Positions 1-6,148 of a DNA stretch of 8,921 nt are shown here, piece after piece. Position numbers and translations under genes: made by a program. The notes under the pieces are model-generated. The model did not search any database, was not told where the DNA came from, and worked only from the letters and a program-made list of their open reading frames with translations. The stretch covers positions 1-8,921 of the forward strand of contig JAILRX010000171.1 of assembly GCA_024697985.1 (NCBI GenBank), given 5' to 3'. Source of the stretch: Treponemataceae bacterium. GTDB lineage: Bacteria; Spirochaetota; Spirochaetia; Treponematales; Treponemataceae. Every line of letters starts with the position of its first letter. Within the stretch, counting starts at the first letter, position 1.

Positions 1-1
1 C

Positions 2-214
2 GAATTTTACGACAGACAGAATGCTCTTCACCGTGTATTGACCTGTTCAGGCTTTTCTAAAGTAAGCGGTTTTTGGACGACAGGCAAAATGCTGATGAAA
101 AACGTTCAGACCGAGCACTATACGACAATAGAAATGACTGAAATTTCCTACAATACAGCCATGGACGACAGCATGTTTACGGTTTCAGCCCTTGAAAACG
201 GAAGGATCAGATGA
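2..214 (+). CDS. LolA-like outer membrane lipoprotein-sorting protein, C-terminal part (5' end outside window)
   Basis: This is the last 70 codons of a gene that starts before the window; the frame is open from base 2 to the TGA at 212-214. The translation has alternating polar and hydrophobic residues typical of the last strands of the LolA-like half-barrel. It ends with the pattern TTIEMTEISYNTAMDDSMFT followed by VSALENG, which matches my recollection of the C-terminus of the treponemal and bacteroidal outer membrane lipoprotein-sorting protein family (TP0789-like, Pfam LolA_like). Such proteins are periplasmic carriers of lipoproteins or lipids. The stop overlaps the start region of the next gene, so the two are translationally coupled. 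In many Gram-negative bacteria LolA-like proteins sit beside RND/MMPL exporters and a DUF1302 outer-membrane protein; the exporter, if present, would lie upstream of the window. The family call is fairly firm, the substrate unknown. Confidence 0.75.
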   Translation, partial: EFYDRQNALHRVLTCSGFSKVSGFWTTGKMLMKNVQTEHYTTIEMTEISYNTAMDDSMFTVSALENGRIR

Positions 215-1626
215 TGAAATCAATGCGTGACTTAAAAAAAGTTCCGCTGATTTTGCTTTGTTTTTGCTGCCTGTTCGTTTCGAATTCGGCTTTTGCTCTT
301 GATGTGGATTTTTCCGGCGCGCTGGAAACAAATTTTGGATTTGCCCTTCCTTACACGGAAAATCCATGGAAAATCGTTGACGGTTCTACGACCGCTTCGG
401 GAAAGCTAGAAGTTTACGGCAGCAACTGTACTGTAAATTTGGACGGATCTTTGACTTTCAATTCACTGGAAGCAGTTTACACTGATAATCTAATTGATTA
501 CATTTCAGGCGGCGAGTCCGGTTTTTCAGCCCGCCTGAAAGAAGCTTATTTTGACTACGACGGTTCTTGGTGGGGCTTCAGGGTTGGACGCCAGATTGCG
601 ACTTGGGGTGCGGCAGACAGCTTCATCGTTTCGAACGTAATTTGCCCGCAAAACCTTACCAAACTTTCCGGCACTGACATAACGGATACGATGAACGGCA
701 TCGATGCAGTAAAAATCAATTTCAGTTATGACTGGTTCAATGCAGATTTATACTGGATCCCATTTTTTACGCCGACTTCACTTCCGCTTTCGAAAAGCAA
801 TCTTTTAAACTCGATTTTGATTCCGCAGTCAGTTGATTTGTCGGAAGCAGGCCTTGGTACGGTTGCCATCAATTCGTTTTCAGCTTCTGATATCGACTAT
901 CCTGAAGTTGCGATTGAGAACGGCGAATATGCTGCCAAGCTCAGCGTTTATCAAAGCTTTGCTGATTTTTCGCTTTACGGTTTTTACGGATGGGATGACA
1001 GTCCGATTGTTTCGTATAAATTCGACCCTACTACAATGAGCATTTCTCTGGAAGGCTCTTACCACAGGCTCGCCATGGTCGCGCTGGACACCTCGATTCC
1101 GGCCGGCCCCGTGACGATTCGTGCCGAAGCGGCTTATTTCCCACAGCGCTATTTTGCGACCAAGGCCGAAGACCAGCTGAGCAATCAGTTGACTCAGATG
1201 TATACGACCGGTTCCATAGATTACGACTCAGTTGAAACAAGCCAGCAAAACGACCAGTTCGTAGCCGTGGCCGGCCTGGACTGGATGAGCGGCGACTGGA
1301 CGCTGACGGGACAATATTATGTCGACTTGGTTTTCGGCACCGAAGAAAATCCGACCGACAATCTTGAGCGCGAGTTTTTCGTACACAAAACGTCCGTTTC
1401 GATTTCGTACAGCGCGTTCGGCGGCATTCTGGATTTGTCCGTCAGCGGAATCATCGAGTGGAACGATTTTGACAGCGTGGTCATCCCGGAAATTGCGTAC
1501 AGCATAACGGACGACATTACGCTTTCGCTCAGCGGTTACTTTTTCCAGGCCGGCACGGGCGACGGACTTTACGGCCAGTACTGCGACTTGAGCAGCCTGA
1601 TGTTAAAAGGTATCTTTTATTTCTGA
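211..1626 (+). CDS. DUF1302-like outer-membrane beta-barrel protein
   Basis: A 471-residue exported protein. Residues 1-29 form a signal peptide: a basic start (MRDLKK), a hydrophobic core and the cleavage site SAFA before LDVDF. The mature part is rich in alternating amphipathic strands and ends in GIFYF, a terminal aromatic residue as used for BAM-dependent barrel insertion. Around residues 108-150 the pattern of an EAYFDY strand, then VGRQIATWGAAD, then CPQNLTKL resembles the 'lrqAyvdl...GrQ...WGeaD...v..P.d' signature of DUF1302 proteins. That family is typically encoded beside LolA-like/DUF1329 proteins and RND exporters, as here. The start lies in an ATGATG overlapping the upstream stop. 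The Shine-Dalgarno GGAAGGA (200-206) is 4 bases from the ATG at 211 and 7 from the ATG at 214, so the second ATG may be used. The gene's 3' half is much GC-richer than its 5' half. It is probably the outer-membrane part of an envelope lipid-export or trafficking pathway; the function is not shown by sequence. Confidence 0.75.
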   Translation: MMKSMRDLKKVPLILLCFCCLFVSNSAFALDVDFSGALETNFGFALPYTENPWKIVDGSTTASGKLEVYGSNCTVNLDGSLTFNSLEAVYTDNLIDYISGGESGFSARLKEAYFDYDGSWWGFRVGRQIATWGAADSFIVSNVICPQNLTKLSGTDITDTMNGIDAVKINFSYDWFNADLYWIPFFTPTSLPLSKSNLLNSILIPQSVDLSEAGLGTVAINSFSASDIDYPEVAIENGEYAAKLSVYQSFADFSLYGFYGWDDSPIVSYKFDPTTMSISLEGSYHRLAMVALDTSIPAGPVTIRAEAAYFPQRYFATKAEDQLSNQLTQMYTTGSIDYDSVETSQQNDQFVAVAGLDWMSGDWTLTGQYYVDLVFGTEENPTDNLEREFFVHKTSVSISYSAFGGILDLSVSGIIEWNDFDSVVIPEIAYSITDDITLSLSGYFFQAGTGDGLYGQYCDLSSLMLKGIFYF

Positions 1627-1629
1627 GCC

Positions 1630-1809
1630 GCCTCACGATTAGTCTGGCGCACGAAATGCCCGCCTCACGATTAGTCCGGCGCACGAAATGCCTGCCCCAC
1701 GATTAGTCCGGCGCACGAAATGCCCGCCCCACGATTAGTCTGTCGCACGAAATGCCTGCCACACGATTAGTCTGGCGCACGTTAAACCTGCCAACGCACG
1801 GCGCACGAC
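1630..1809. repeat. 32-bp tandem repeat array (5 copies plus a remnant), built of two 16-bp half-units
   Basis: The units begin with CACGATTAG at 1634, 1666, 1698, 1730 and 1762, an exact 32-bp period. Each unit is two 16-bp halves that both begin CACGA: half A is CACGATTAGTCYGGCG and half B is CACGAAATGCCYGCCN. CACGA therefore recurs every 16 bp at 1634, 1650, 1666, 1682, 1698, 1714, 1730, 1746 and 1762. The fifth B half is diverged (CACGTTAAACCTGCCA). A degenerate remnant with an apparent 6-base deletion ends near 1809. Differences among copies are mostly C/T changes at position 12 of each half. The array starts 3 bases after the barrel-gene stop and lies before the terminator, so it is probably in that gene's 3' untranslated RNA. 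The period is not a multiple of three and there are no unique spacers. Role unknown. Confidence 0.95.
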
Positions 1810-1856
1810 AAAAAAAAGGTGCGAACGGGAAGTTTCCTTCGTAATTCGCACCTTTT
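1810..1856. terminator. Bidirectional intrinsic terminator between the converging barrel and chemoreceptor genes
   Basis: GGTGCGAA (1818-1825) pairs perfectly with TTCGCACC (1845-1852). Eight A residues precede it (1810-1817) and TTTT follows (1853-1856), extending the stem to 12 bp. The longer A run becomes an eight-U tract on the minus strand, so it should work best for the chemoreceptor transcript, whose stop lies about 30 bases away. It can also end the plus-strand barrel-gene transcript after the repeat array. The loop (1826-1844) can form a small extra GAAG/CTTC hairpin. Confidence 0.88.
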
Positions 1857-1884
1857 CAGCATCGCGCTGGTTTTATACCAAGCT

Positions 1885-3993
1885 TTATACTTTGAACAAG
1901 TCTACCTGATTTCCAATAGTATTGATTTCTTCTTTTACGGTACTTGTAATATTTGAAAGAAGAGAACCAGTTTCATTGATTGTCTTTGTACCGGCATTGA
2001 TTTCATCCATAGCCTGTTTCAGGCTCAATGAAATGTTCTGCAAATTCTGTACTTCCGAAAGGATGGCCTTGTTTCCGTCTTCCATTTCAGAAGAAGCATT
2101 TTTAACTTCGGTACTGCTGTCATTCATGCTGCTGAGGGCGCTTGTAATCTGTTTTGAACCTTCACCCTGTTCCTGCATTGCACCTTTAATCTGATGAACC
2201 AAAATATCCGTGTCCTGGATGTCATTTGAAATCAAATTGAAGGTCTGTCCAGTCAATTGAGAAGCCTGAACGACATTTGTGATTGTCTGAGCGATTTTTG
2301 TAAGCTCTTCACCAATTTTCTTAGACTGATGGGTTGAGTTTTCGCTCAATTTTCGAATTTCATCAGCAACTACGGCGAATCCCTTTCCGGCATCTCCTGC
2401 GTGTGCTGCTTCGATTGCGGCATTCATGGCAAGAAGGTTTGTCTGGCTTGCAATGCTTGAAATTACAAGGTTTGCATCCTGAAGTGTCTTAGACTCGCTC
2501 TGAATTTCTTCGAGCAGAACGTTAACATCACCGAGTTTTTTAAGACCGTCTTTAGCATTGTCTTCAAGATTGACGAAAGAATCAGCCATTTTTTCAACTG
2601 ATTCGGTTACCGAAGAAATATTTCCGATCATCTCTTCGACGGCAGAAGCGGCAAGACTTACGCTTTCAACCTGACCTTCAATCATGTGGTTAAGGCCTCG
2701 GATGTTTGCTGCAATCTGGTTTACGGCTCCTGCAGTCTGAGTTACACTCGTTGCCTGCTGATCCATGCCGTTTGTAATGCTTTTGATGTTTGCACTGATC
2801 TGCGTGATTGCACTTGTGGTATTCTGTGTTGCTTCATCAAGTGAGTGACCTGAATTTACAAGCTGGTTTTTTGACGACTTAAGCTCCTTCATGATTTCCT
2901 GCATTTTTTCAGAGAAGTCGTTGAAGCTGTTAACAACACCTGTAATTTCATTATTCAGTTTTGATTTGATGACAATTCGTTTTGTCAAATCGGCATCACC
3001 TTTTGCAATTCCACTGATGGTTGTCTGGACGACATTGAGCGGCTTCAAGAAGAAATAAACGATAAAACCGACAATTGTTGAAATGATGATGATTACGATT
3101 GCATTTGTAACGAGCATCTGAGTGCGAAGTCTGATTGAAGTTTCCTTTACCTGCTTGTCATCAATCATGAAACTGAAAACCCATGGTGAACCGCTTACTT
3201 TTTGTGAAACGACGAGTGTGTCAGATCCGCGTGCGTTCTTTGCCCAGAAATAAAACAGATCATCAGGATCTTCCAGTGCATGTTTGTTGATGGCTTCCAT
3301 TGCACGTTTATCGGAATTGATGATGGCAAGGTCGGCTCCCACTGATTCTGGATCACCTGAGGTTGAAATAATCTGTCCGGTCTGAGTCATAAGAAGTCCG
3401 ATTCCGGTTTCTCCCAACTTAACTCCGCTTACCAGCTGATTGAAAGAGTGCATTTCCATTACGGCACAGAAAAATCCGATGGTTTTTCCGTTTCTTTTGA
3501 GGGCGCGGCAAACGTGGATTACAGTTTTACCCGTAGTTTTTGAAGTAACAGGATTGTCGACTGTGGTTTCCCAGCCTAATTCCATGATTTCTTTGAAATA
3601 ACTTCGTTCTTTTACGACCGTGTGTGATTTGTTGTCGCCGTCAAAATTTCCGTCGGCATCTACGTAGGCAACATAGTCAAAATCTTTTGGTCTGATGTTG
3701 CTGTGTTTCTGAAGCCAGGCAACGATCTGTTCGTCGGTGCCGGTTTTTGCGATATCTGCATTTGTGTACGCATAGAGAAGAGAATAATATTCAGAAACTT
3801 TTCCGGCCATCAATTCTGCATAGGCCTGGGTCATTTCTGAACATTCTTCCAAATAGCTTTTGGTTGTAGCTTTAGTGGTATTAGAAGCGATGAATAGAAT
3901 TTGCAAAGCATTTAAGAAAATGATTGTAAAAGCTACTACCATGATGATCAAAGTCGCCAATTTCCACTGACGTTTTTCGGTTTTACCTTTCAT
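1885..3993 (-). CDS. Methyl-accepting chemotaxis protein with periplasmic Cache-type sensor domain
   Basis: A 702-residue transmembrane chemoreceptor that senses a ligand in the periplasm and controls the CheA kinase through CheW. The first membrane helix is at about residues 13-36. The periplasmic domain, about 40-285, has dCache-like features: ERSYFKEIM at 129-137 and a GKTVIHVCRALKRNGKTIGF segment. The second helix is at about 292-315. A HAMP linker follows (about 312-365, with P318, the DADLTKR turn and NEITGVVNSFNDF). A long coiled-coil signalling hairpin spans about 380-690. The conserved tip, IASQTNLLAMNAAIEAAHAG at residues 514-533, then DAGKGFAVVADEIRKL, is intact and binds CheA/CheW. 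The roughly 310-residue hairpin suits the 44-heptad receptor class (estimate by eye). The protein ends NQVDLFKV with no NWETF-like CheR/CheB tether. The start ATG (3991-3993) is preceded by AGAGG at a usable distance. It is monocistronic, with its own promoter and terminator. The ligand cannot be read from the sequence. Confidence 0.96.
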   Translation of the reverse strand: MKGKTEKRQWKLATLIIMVVAFTIIFLNALQILFIASNTTKATTKSYLEECSEMTQAYAELMAGKVSEYYSLLYAYTNADIAKTGTDEQIVAWLQKHSNIRPKDFDYVAYVDADGNFDGDNKSHTVVKERSYFKEIMELGWETTVDNPVTSKTTGKTVIHVCRALKRNGKTIGFFCAVMEMHSFNQLVSGVKLGETGIGLLMTQTGQIISTSGDPESVGADLAIINSDKRAMEAINKHALEDPDDLFYFWAKNARGSDTLVVSQKVSGSPWVFSFMIDDKQVKETSIRLRTQMLVTNAIVIIIISTIVGFIVYFFLKPLNVVQTTISGIAKGDADLTKRIVIKSKLNNEITGVVNSFNDFSEKMQEIMKELKSSKNQLVNSGHSLDEATQNTTSAITQISANIKSITNGMDQQATSVTQTAGAVNQIAANIRGLNHMIEGQVESVSLAASAVEEMIGNISSVTESVEKMADSFVNLEDNAKDGLKKLGDVNVLLEEIQSESKTLQDANLVISSIASQTNLLAMNAAIEAAHAGDAGKGFAVVADEIRKLSENSTHQSKKIGEELTKIAQTITNVVQASQLTGQTFNLISNDIQDTDILVHQIKGAMQEQGEGSKQITSALSSMNDSSTEVKNASSEMEDGNKAILSEVQNLQNISLSLKQAMDEINAGTKTINETGSLLSNITSTVKEEINTIGNQVDLFKV

Positions 3994-4026
3994 TTCAAAT
4001 ATACCTCTATAATTGATGTGTCTTCT

Positions 4027-4070
4027 ATTATAGCACTAAATTATAAGAATGCACTTAGAAAAAAAGTAAA
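4027..4070 (-). promoter_or_regulatory. Candidate sigma-70-type promoter(s) of the chemoreceptor gene
   Basis: Read on the minus strand, TGCTATAAT (complement of 4027-4035) is a perfect extended -10 element, placing the RNA start about 27 bases before the chemoreceptor ATG. A second perfect TATAAT lies 13 bases further upstream (4040-4045), with a weak -35 TTTACT at 4065-4070 and a long 19-bp spacer. The extended -10 is the better candidate. No sigma-28 motif points towards this chemoreceptor gene. Confidence 0.55.
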
Positions 4071-4073
4071 TTT

Positions 4074-4100
4074 TAAAATTGGACGGGCAGCCGGCGATAA
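4074..4100 (+). promoter_or_regulatory. Sigma-28 (FliA)-like promoter pointing away from the chemoreceptor gene
   Basis: TAAA (4074-4077), exactly 15 bases, then GGCGATAA (4093-4100). This matches the enteric/treponemal motility consensus TAAA-N15-GCCGATAA at 11 of 12 fixed positions. It lies within the chemoreceptor upstream region but reads rightwards. RNA would start near 4107 and meet the intrinsic terminator at 4141-4163, giving an RNA of about 60 nt. Along that path is no credible ORF: an ATG at 4122 is followed at once by TGA. The motif is seen directly; promoter activity is inferred. Confidence 0.45.
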
Positions 4101-4106
4101 TCTAGC

Positions 4107-4170
4107 AGCTGGTGAAAAAAAATGTGATTTCCAAAAAAAAGCACGGCGAAAAACTCGTCGTGCTTTTTGT
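4107..4170 (+). ncRNA. Hypothetical short RNA driven by the sigma-28-like promoter
   Basis: If the promoter at 4074-4100 works, transcription would run from about 4107 to the U tract after the hairpin at 4141-4163. That gives a roughly 60-nt RNA with an A-rich single-stranded 5' part (two A8 runs, 4115-4122 and 4133-4140) and a terminator hairpin tail, an architecture common in small regulatory RNAs. It contains no ORF beyond ATG-TGA. Only the promoter-terminator arrangement supports it; it may be just the spacer between two minus-strand genes. Confidence 0.22.
4133..4168. terminator. Bidirectional intrinsic terminator downstream of ychF
   Basis: GCACGGCGA (4141-4149) pairs with TCGTCGTGC (4155-4163) around an AAAAC loop, nine pairs with one G-U on the plus strand. 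It is flanked by A8 (4133-4140) and T5 (4164-4168). On the minus strand the hairpin is followed by eight U residues, a strong terminator about 95 bases after the ychF stop, ending the five-gene operon. On the plus strand it would end the short RNA proposed from the sigma-28-like promoter. Confidence 0.9.
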
Positions 4171-4228
4171 TCCGGCGCTGTAAATTGCGCGCAAGAAATT
4201 TGATCGGCACTGCAAAACAGGCCTTAAA

Positions 4229-4258
4229 TTACGCCGTAAAGATGCGTAAAATGGCGCC
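4229..4258. repeat. Small overlapping inverted repeats just after the ychF stop
   Basis: TTACGC (4229-4234) and GCGTAA (4244-4249) form a 6-bp inverted repeat with a 9-base loop. The left arm is also part of the 11-base palindrome TTACGCCGTAA (4229-4239). The 6-base palindrome GGCGCC (4253-4258) overlaps the ychF stop codon by one base. In the minus-strand mRNA these would form a small hairpin close behind the stop. There is no U tract, so it is not a terminator by itself; it could be a 3'-end stabilising hairpin or a protein site. Confidence 0.3.
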
Positions 4259-5367
4259 TATACGTTGAACTTGAAGAACAGAACGTCGCCATCCTGAACG
4301 ATGTATTCTTTGCCTTCGATTCGGTAGCGGCCGGCGGCTTTAATCTCGCTTTCTGAACCGTATTTAACCAAATCTTCGAAAGAATAAGCTTCTGCCTTGA
4401 TAAAACCTTTTTCAAAGTCTGTATGGATTACGCCGGCCGCCTTAGGTGCTGTGTCTCCGGCATGGATTGTCCAGGCTCGGCATTCGTCACTTCCGGCTGT
4501 AAAGAAGGTCTGAAGGCCCATCAGCTTGTAAGCGGCTCGTGCAAGAACTGCAAGACCAGATTCTTTAAGACCAAGCTCTTCTAGAAAGGCAAGTCGGTCT
4601 TCAGGATTGTCCATATCAGCAAGTTCTGCCTCAAACTTTCCGCAGATTACTACGCAGTCTGAATTTTCTTCAGCGGCAATCTTTTTTACGGTATCGATGT
4701 ATTTGTTTCCGTTTTTGATTCCGTCTTCATCAACGTTGCACACATAAAGCTGTGGCTTCATCGTGATAAGATGGCAGTCGTACATTGCAAGCTTTTCGTC
4801 ATCAGTCAAGTCTGCCTTGCGAGCGCCTTCTCCGTTTTCCAAAAGCGGTTTGATTTTTTCGATTGCGCTGATTACGACGGCAGCTTTTTTCTGCTCGTCT
4901 TTTCCCATAACGCGTGCATTTCGCTGAGCTTTTTCGAGTCGTTTTTCGACCGTATCCAAATCAGCAAAAGCAAGCTCCATGTTGATTGTAGCAATATCAT
5001 CAGCAGGATCAATTTTATTGTTTACGTGAACGATATCAGCATCTTCGAAGCATCGAACTACGTGTGCGATTACTCCGACTTCGCGGATGTGTCCCAAAAA
5101 CTGGTTTCCGAGACCTTCACCTTTTGAAGCGCCTTTTACAAGTCCGGCGATATCAACAAACTCAACAGTTGCAGGAATTTTTCTCTGCGGCTGGAAAGTT
5201 TTTGCCAGAAAATCCAATCTTGAATCCGGCAAATCTACAATTCCGATGTTCGGATTGATTGTGCAGAACGGATAATTTGCGGCTTCTGCCGGAGCAGAAG
5301 TCAACGCTGAAAAAATTGTAGACTTTCCTACGTTAGGAAGTCCAACGATACCACAGTTAATAGCCAT
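4258..5367 (-). CDS. ychF: Ribosome-binding ATPase YchF (Obg-family, OLA1 type)
   Basis: A 369-residue P-loop protein of the Obg/YchF family, a near-universal cytoplasmic ATPase that binds the 70S ribosome and is linked to translation and stress responses. The G1 loop GLPNVGKST is at residues 9-17. The switch/G3 segment DIAGLVKGASKGEGLGN is at 72-88. The G4 position reads NVDE (211-214) rather than NKxD, the change that gives YchF its ATP preference. A coiled-coil arm lies at about 130-200. The C-terminal TGS domain runs from about 286 to 369 and ends DGDVLFFKFNV. Length is normal for the family. The start is the ATG at 5365-5367, preceded by AGAGGAAATA; MAINCGIVGLPNVGKS is the standard N-terminus. 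The same frame is open for another 51 codons to an ATG at 5520, but that stretch lies over fecR and carries no YchF homology. It is the last gene of the operon, 16 bases after the fecR-type gene; the stop is TAG. Confidence 0.97.
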   Translation of the reverse strand: MAINCGIVGLPNVGKSTIFSALTSAPAEAANYPFCTINPNIGIVDLPDSRLDFLAKTFQPQRKIPATVEFVDIAGLVKGASKGEGLGNQFLGHIREVGVIAHVVRCFEDADIVHVNNKIDPADDIATINMELAFADLDTVEKRLEKAQRNARVMGKDEQKKAAVVISAIEKIKPLLENGEGARKADLTDDEKLAMYDCHLITMKPQLYVCNVDEDGIKNGNKYIDTVKKIAAEENSDCVVICGKFEAELADMDNPEDRLAFLEELGLKESGLAVLARAAYKLMGLQTFFTAGSDECRAWTIHAGDTAPKAAGVIHTDFEKGFIKAEAYSFEDLVKYGSESEIKAAGRYRIEGKEYIVQDGDVLFFKFNV

Positions 5368-5383
5368 TATTTCCTCTAAAAAT

Positions 5384-6130
5384 TTATTCCAAAGTAATTG
5401 ATACGTTAAGTGTTGCAGTTGTAGGTGTGCTTTTTGTAGGAGCGGCACTAACAGCTTCACTCTTGATTGTATCTGATGCGAAACTTGTTGTAGCAACGAA
5501 ATCGCTTGAATCAGCAGCAACCGACTCGAAAAGTGTTGTACTTCCAGAGTTTGTAGACATTGTCGTGCTTACTGCATTTTCAACGGTTCCTGATTCAGTA
5601 ACCTGAGTTACCATACCTTTTGAAACCGGAACGACGTTTCCTACTGTTTCACCTTTTGAGTTTACGGCCTGAACAGCCCAAACGCTTTCTGTACTCTTAA
5701 CACATCCGAAAACGTCAACTTCACCTGCGGTACCTCGAACAGAAGCGGTTGCAACCGGAGTATTTACCGTAAAGTGAACACGTTTGTTATCTGATGATTT
5801 GATGTTTGCATTGATTTTTCCGGCATCGAGGTAAACGCTTGAATCACGTGAACCATCCTGTTCAGCGAGCTGAGAAAGTGTGAGTCGTGAAAGAGGTGCA
5901 AGTTCCAAAACAGAACCATCAAACTTGATTGTGGCACTTGATTTGAATCCTGTTGAAATAAGCGAACCTGATGTAAGCTTGTCGCCTACAGAAAGCGGAG
6001 TCCATGAATCGCCGCTTTGTTTTTCAACTTTTCCTACGACAGTCAAAACTGTAGCTGTCATGTTCTGAGCAAAAACTGCCATTGTAAAAACAGTGCTTAA
6101 AAGTGTAAGAACAACGATTAATTTTTTCAT
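5384..6130 (-). CDS. Secreted FecR-domain protein
   Basis: A 248-residue exported protein. Residues 1-21 are a clear signal peptide (MKKLIVV, hydrophobic core, AVFA before QNMTA). From about 25 to 145 it has the FecR fold pattern: VGDKLTSGSLISTGFKSSAT, then a VLELAPLSRLTL strand pair, then DAGKINANI and the hallmark TPVATASVRGT at 124-134. The tail from about 185 is rich in Ser, Thr and Ala and of low complexity, ending LNVSITLE. Classical FecR proteins are membrane regulators that relay a TonB-receptor signal to a FecI sigma factor. This one has no transmembrane helix after the signal peptide and no sigma-factor or TonB-receptor neighbour, so a periplasmic or surface structural or ligand-binding role is more likely. 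The start at 6130 has a strong AAGGAG 6 bases upstream. It lies between a barrel gene (18 bases) and ychF (16 bases). Confidence 0.88.
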   Translation of the reverse strand: MKKLIVVLTLLSTVFTMAVFAQNMTATVLTVVGKVEKQSGDSWTPLSVGDKLTSGSLISTGFKSSATIKFDGSVLELAPLSRLTLSQLAEQDGSRDSSVYLDAGKINANIKSSDNKRVHFTVNTPVATASVRGTAGEVDVFGCVKSTESVWAVQAVNSKGETVGNVVPVSKGMVTQVTESGTVENAVSTTMSTNSGSTTLFESVAADSSDFVATTSFASDTIKSEAVSAAPTKSTPTTATLNVSITLE

Positions 6131-6148
6131 AACTTTCTCCTTGAAAAA

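Noticed and set aside
1630..1809. CRISPR array
   Set aside because: The repeats are directly adjacent with a constant 32-bp period; there are no unique spacers and no cas genes nearby.
4079..4101. Sigma-70 reading of the sigma-28-like site (TTGGAC with GATAAT)
   Set aside because: The spacer would be only 11 bases, far too short; the sigma-28 spacing fits exactly instead.
4018..4203. 61-codon plus-strand open frame in the chemoreceptor-ychF gap
   Set aside because: It runs through the chemoreceptor promoter, the A runs and the terminator hairpin; no ribosome site and low-complexity Lys/Arg-rich content.
4771..5127. 118-codon plus-strand open frame opposite ychF
   Set aside because: Antisense shadow of a highly conserved coding sequence, with no recognisable protein features.
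5368..5520. 51-codon N-terminal extension of ychF
   Set aside because: It overlaps the end of the FecR-domain gene in another frame and has no YchF homology. The ATG at 5367 has a ribosome-binding site and begins the canonical MAINCGIVGLPNVGKS.
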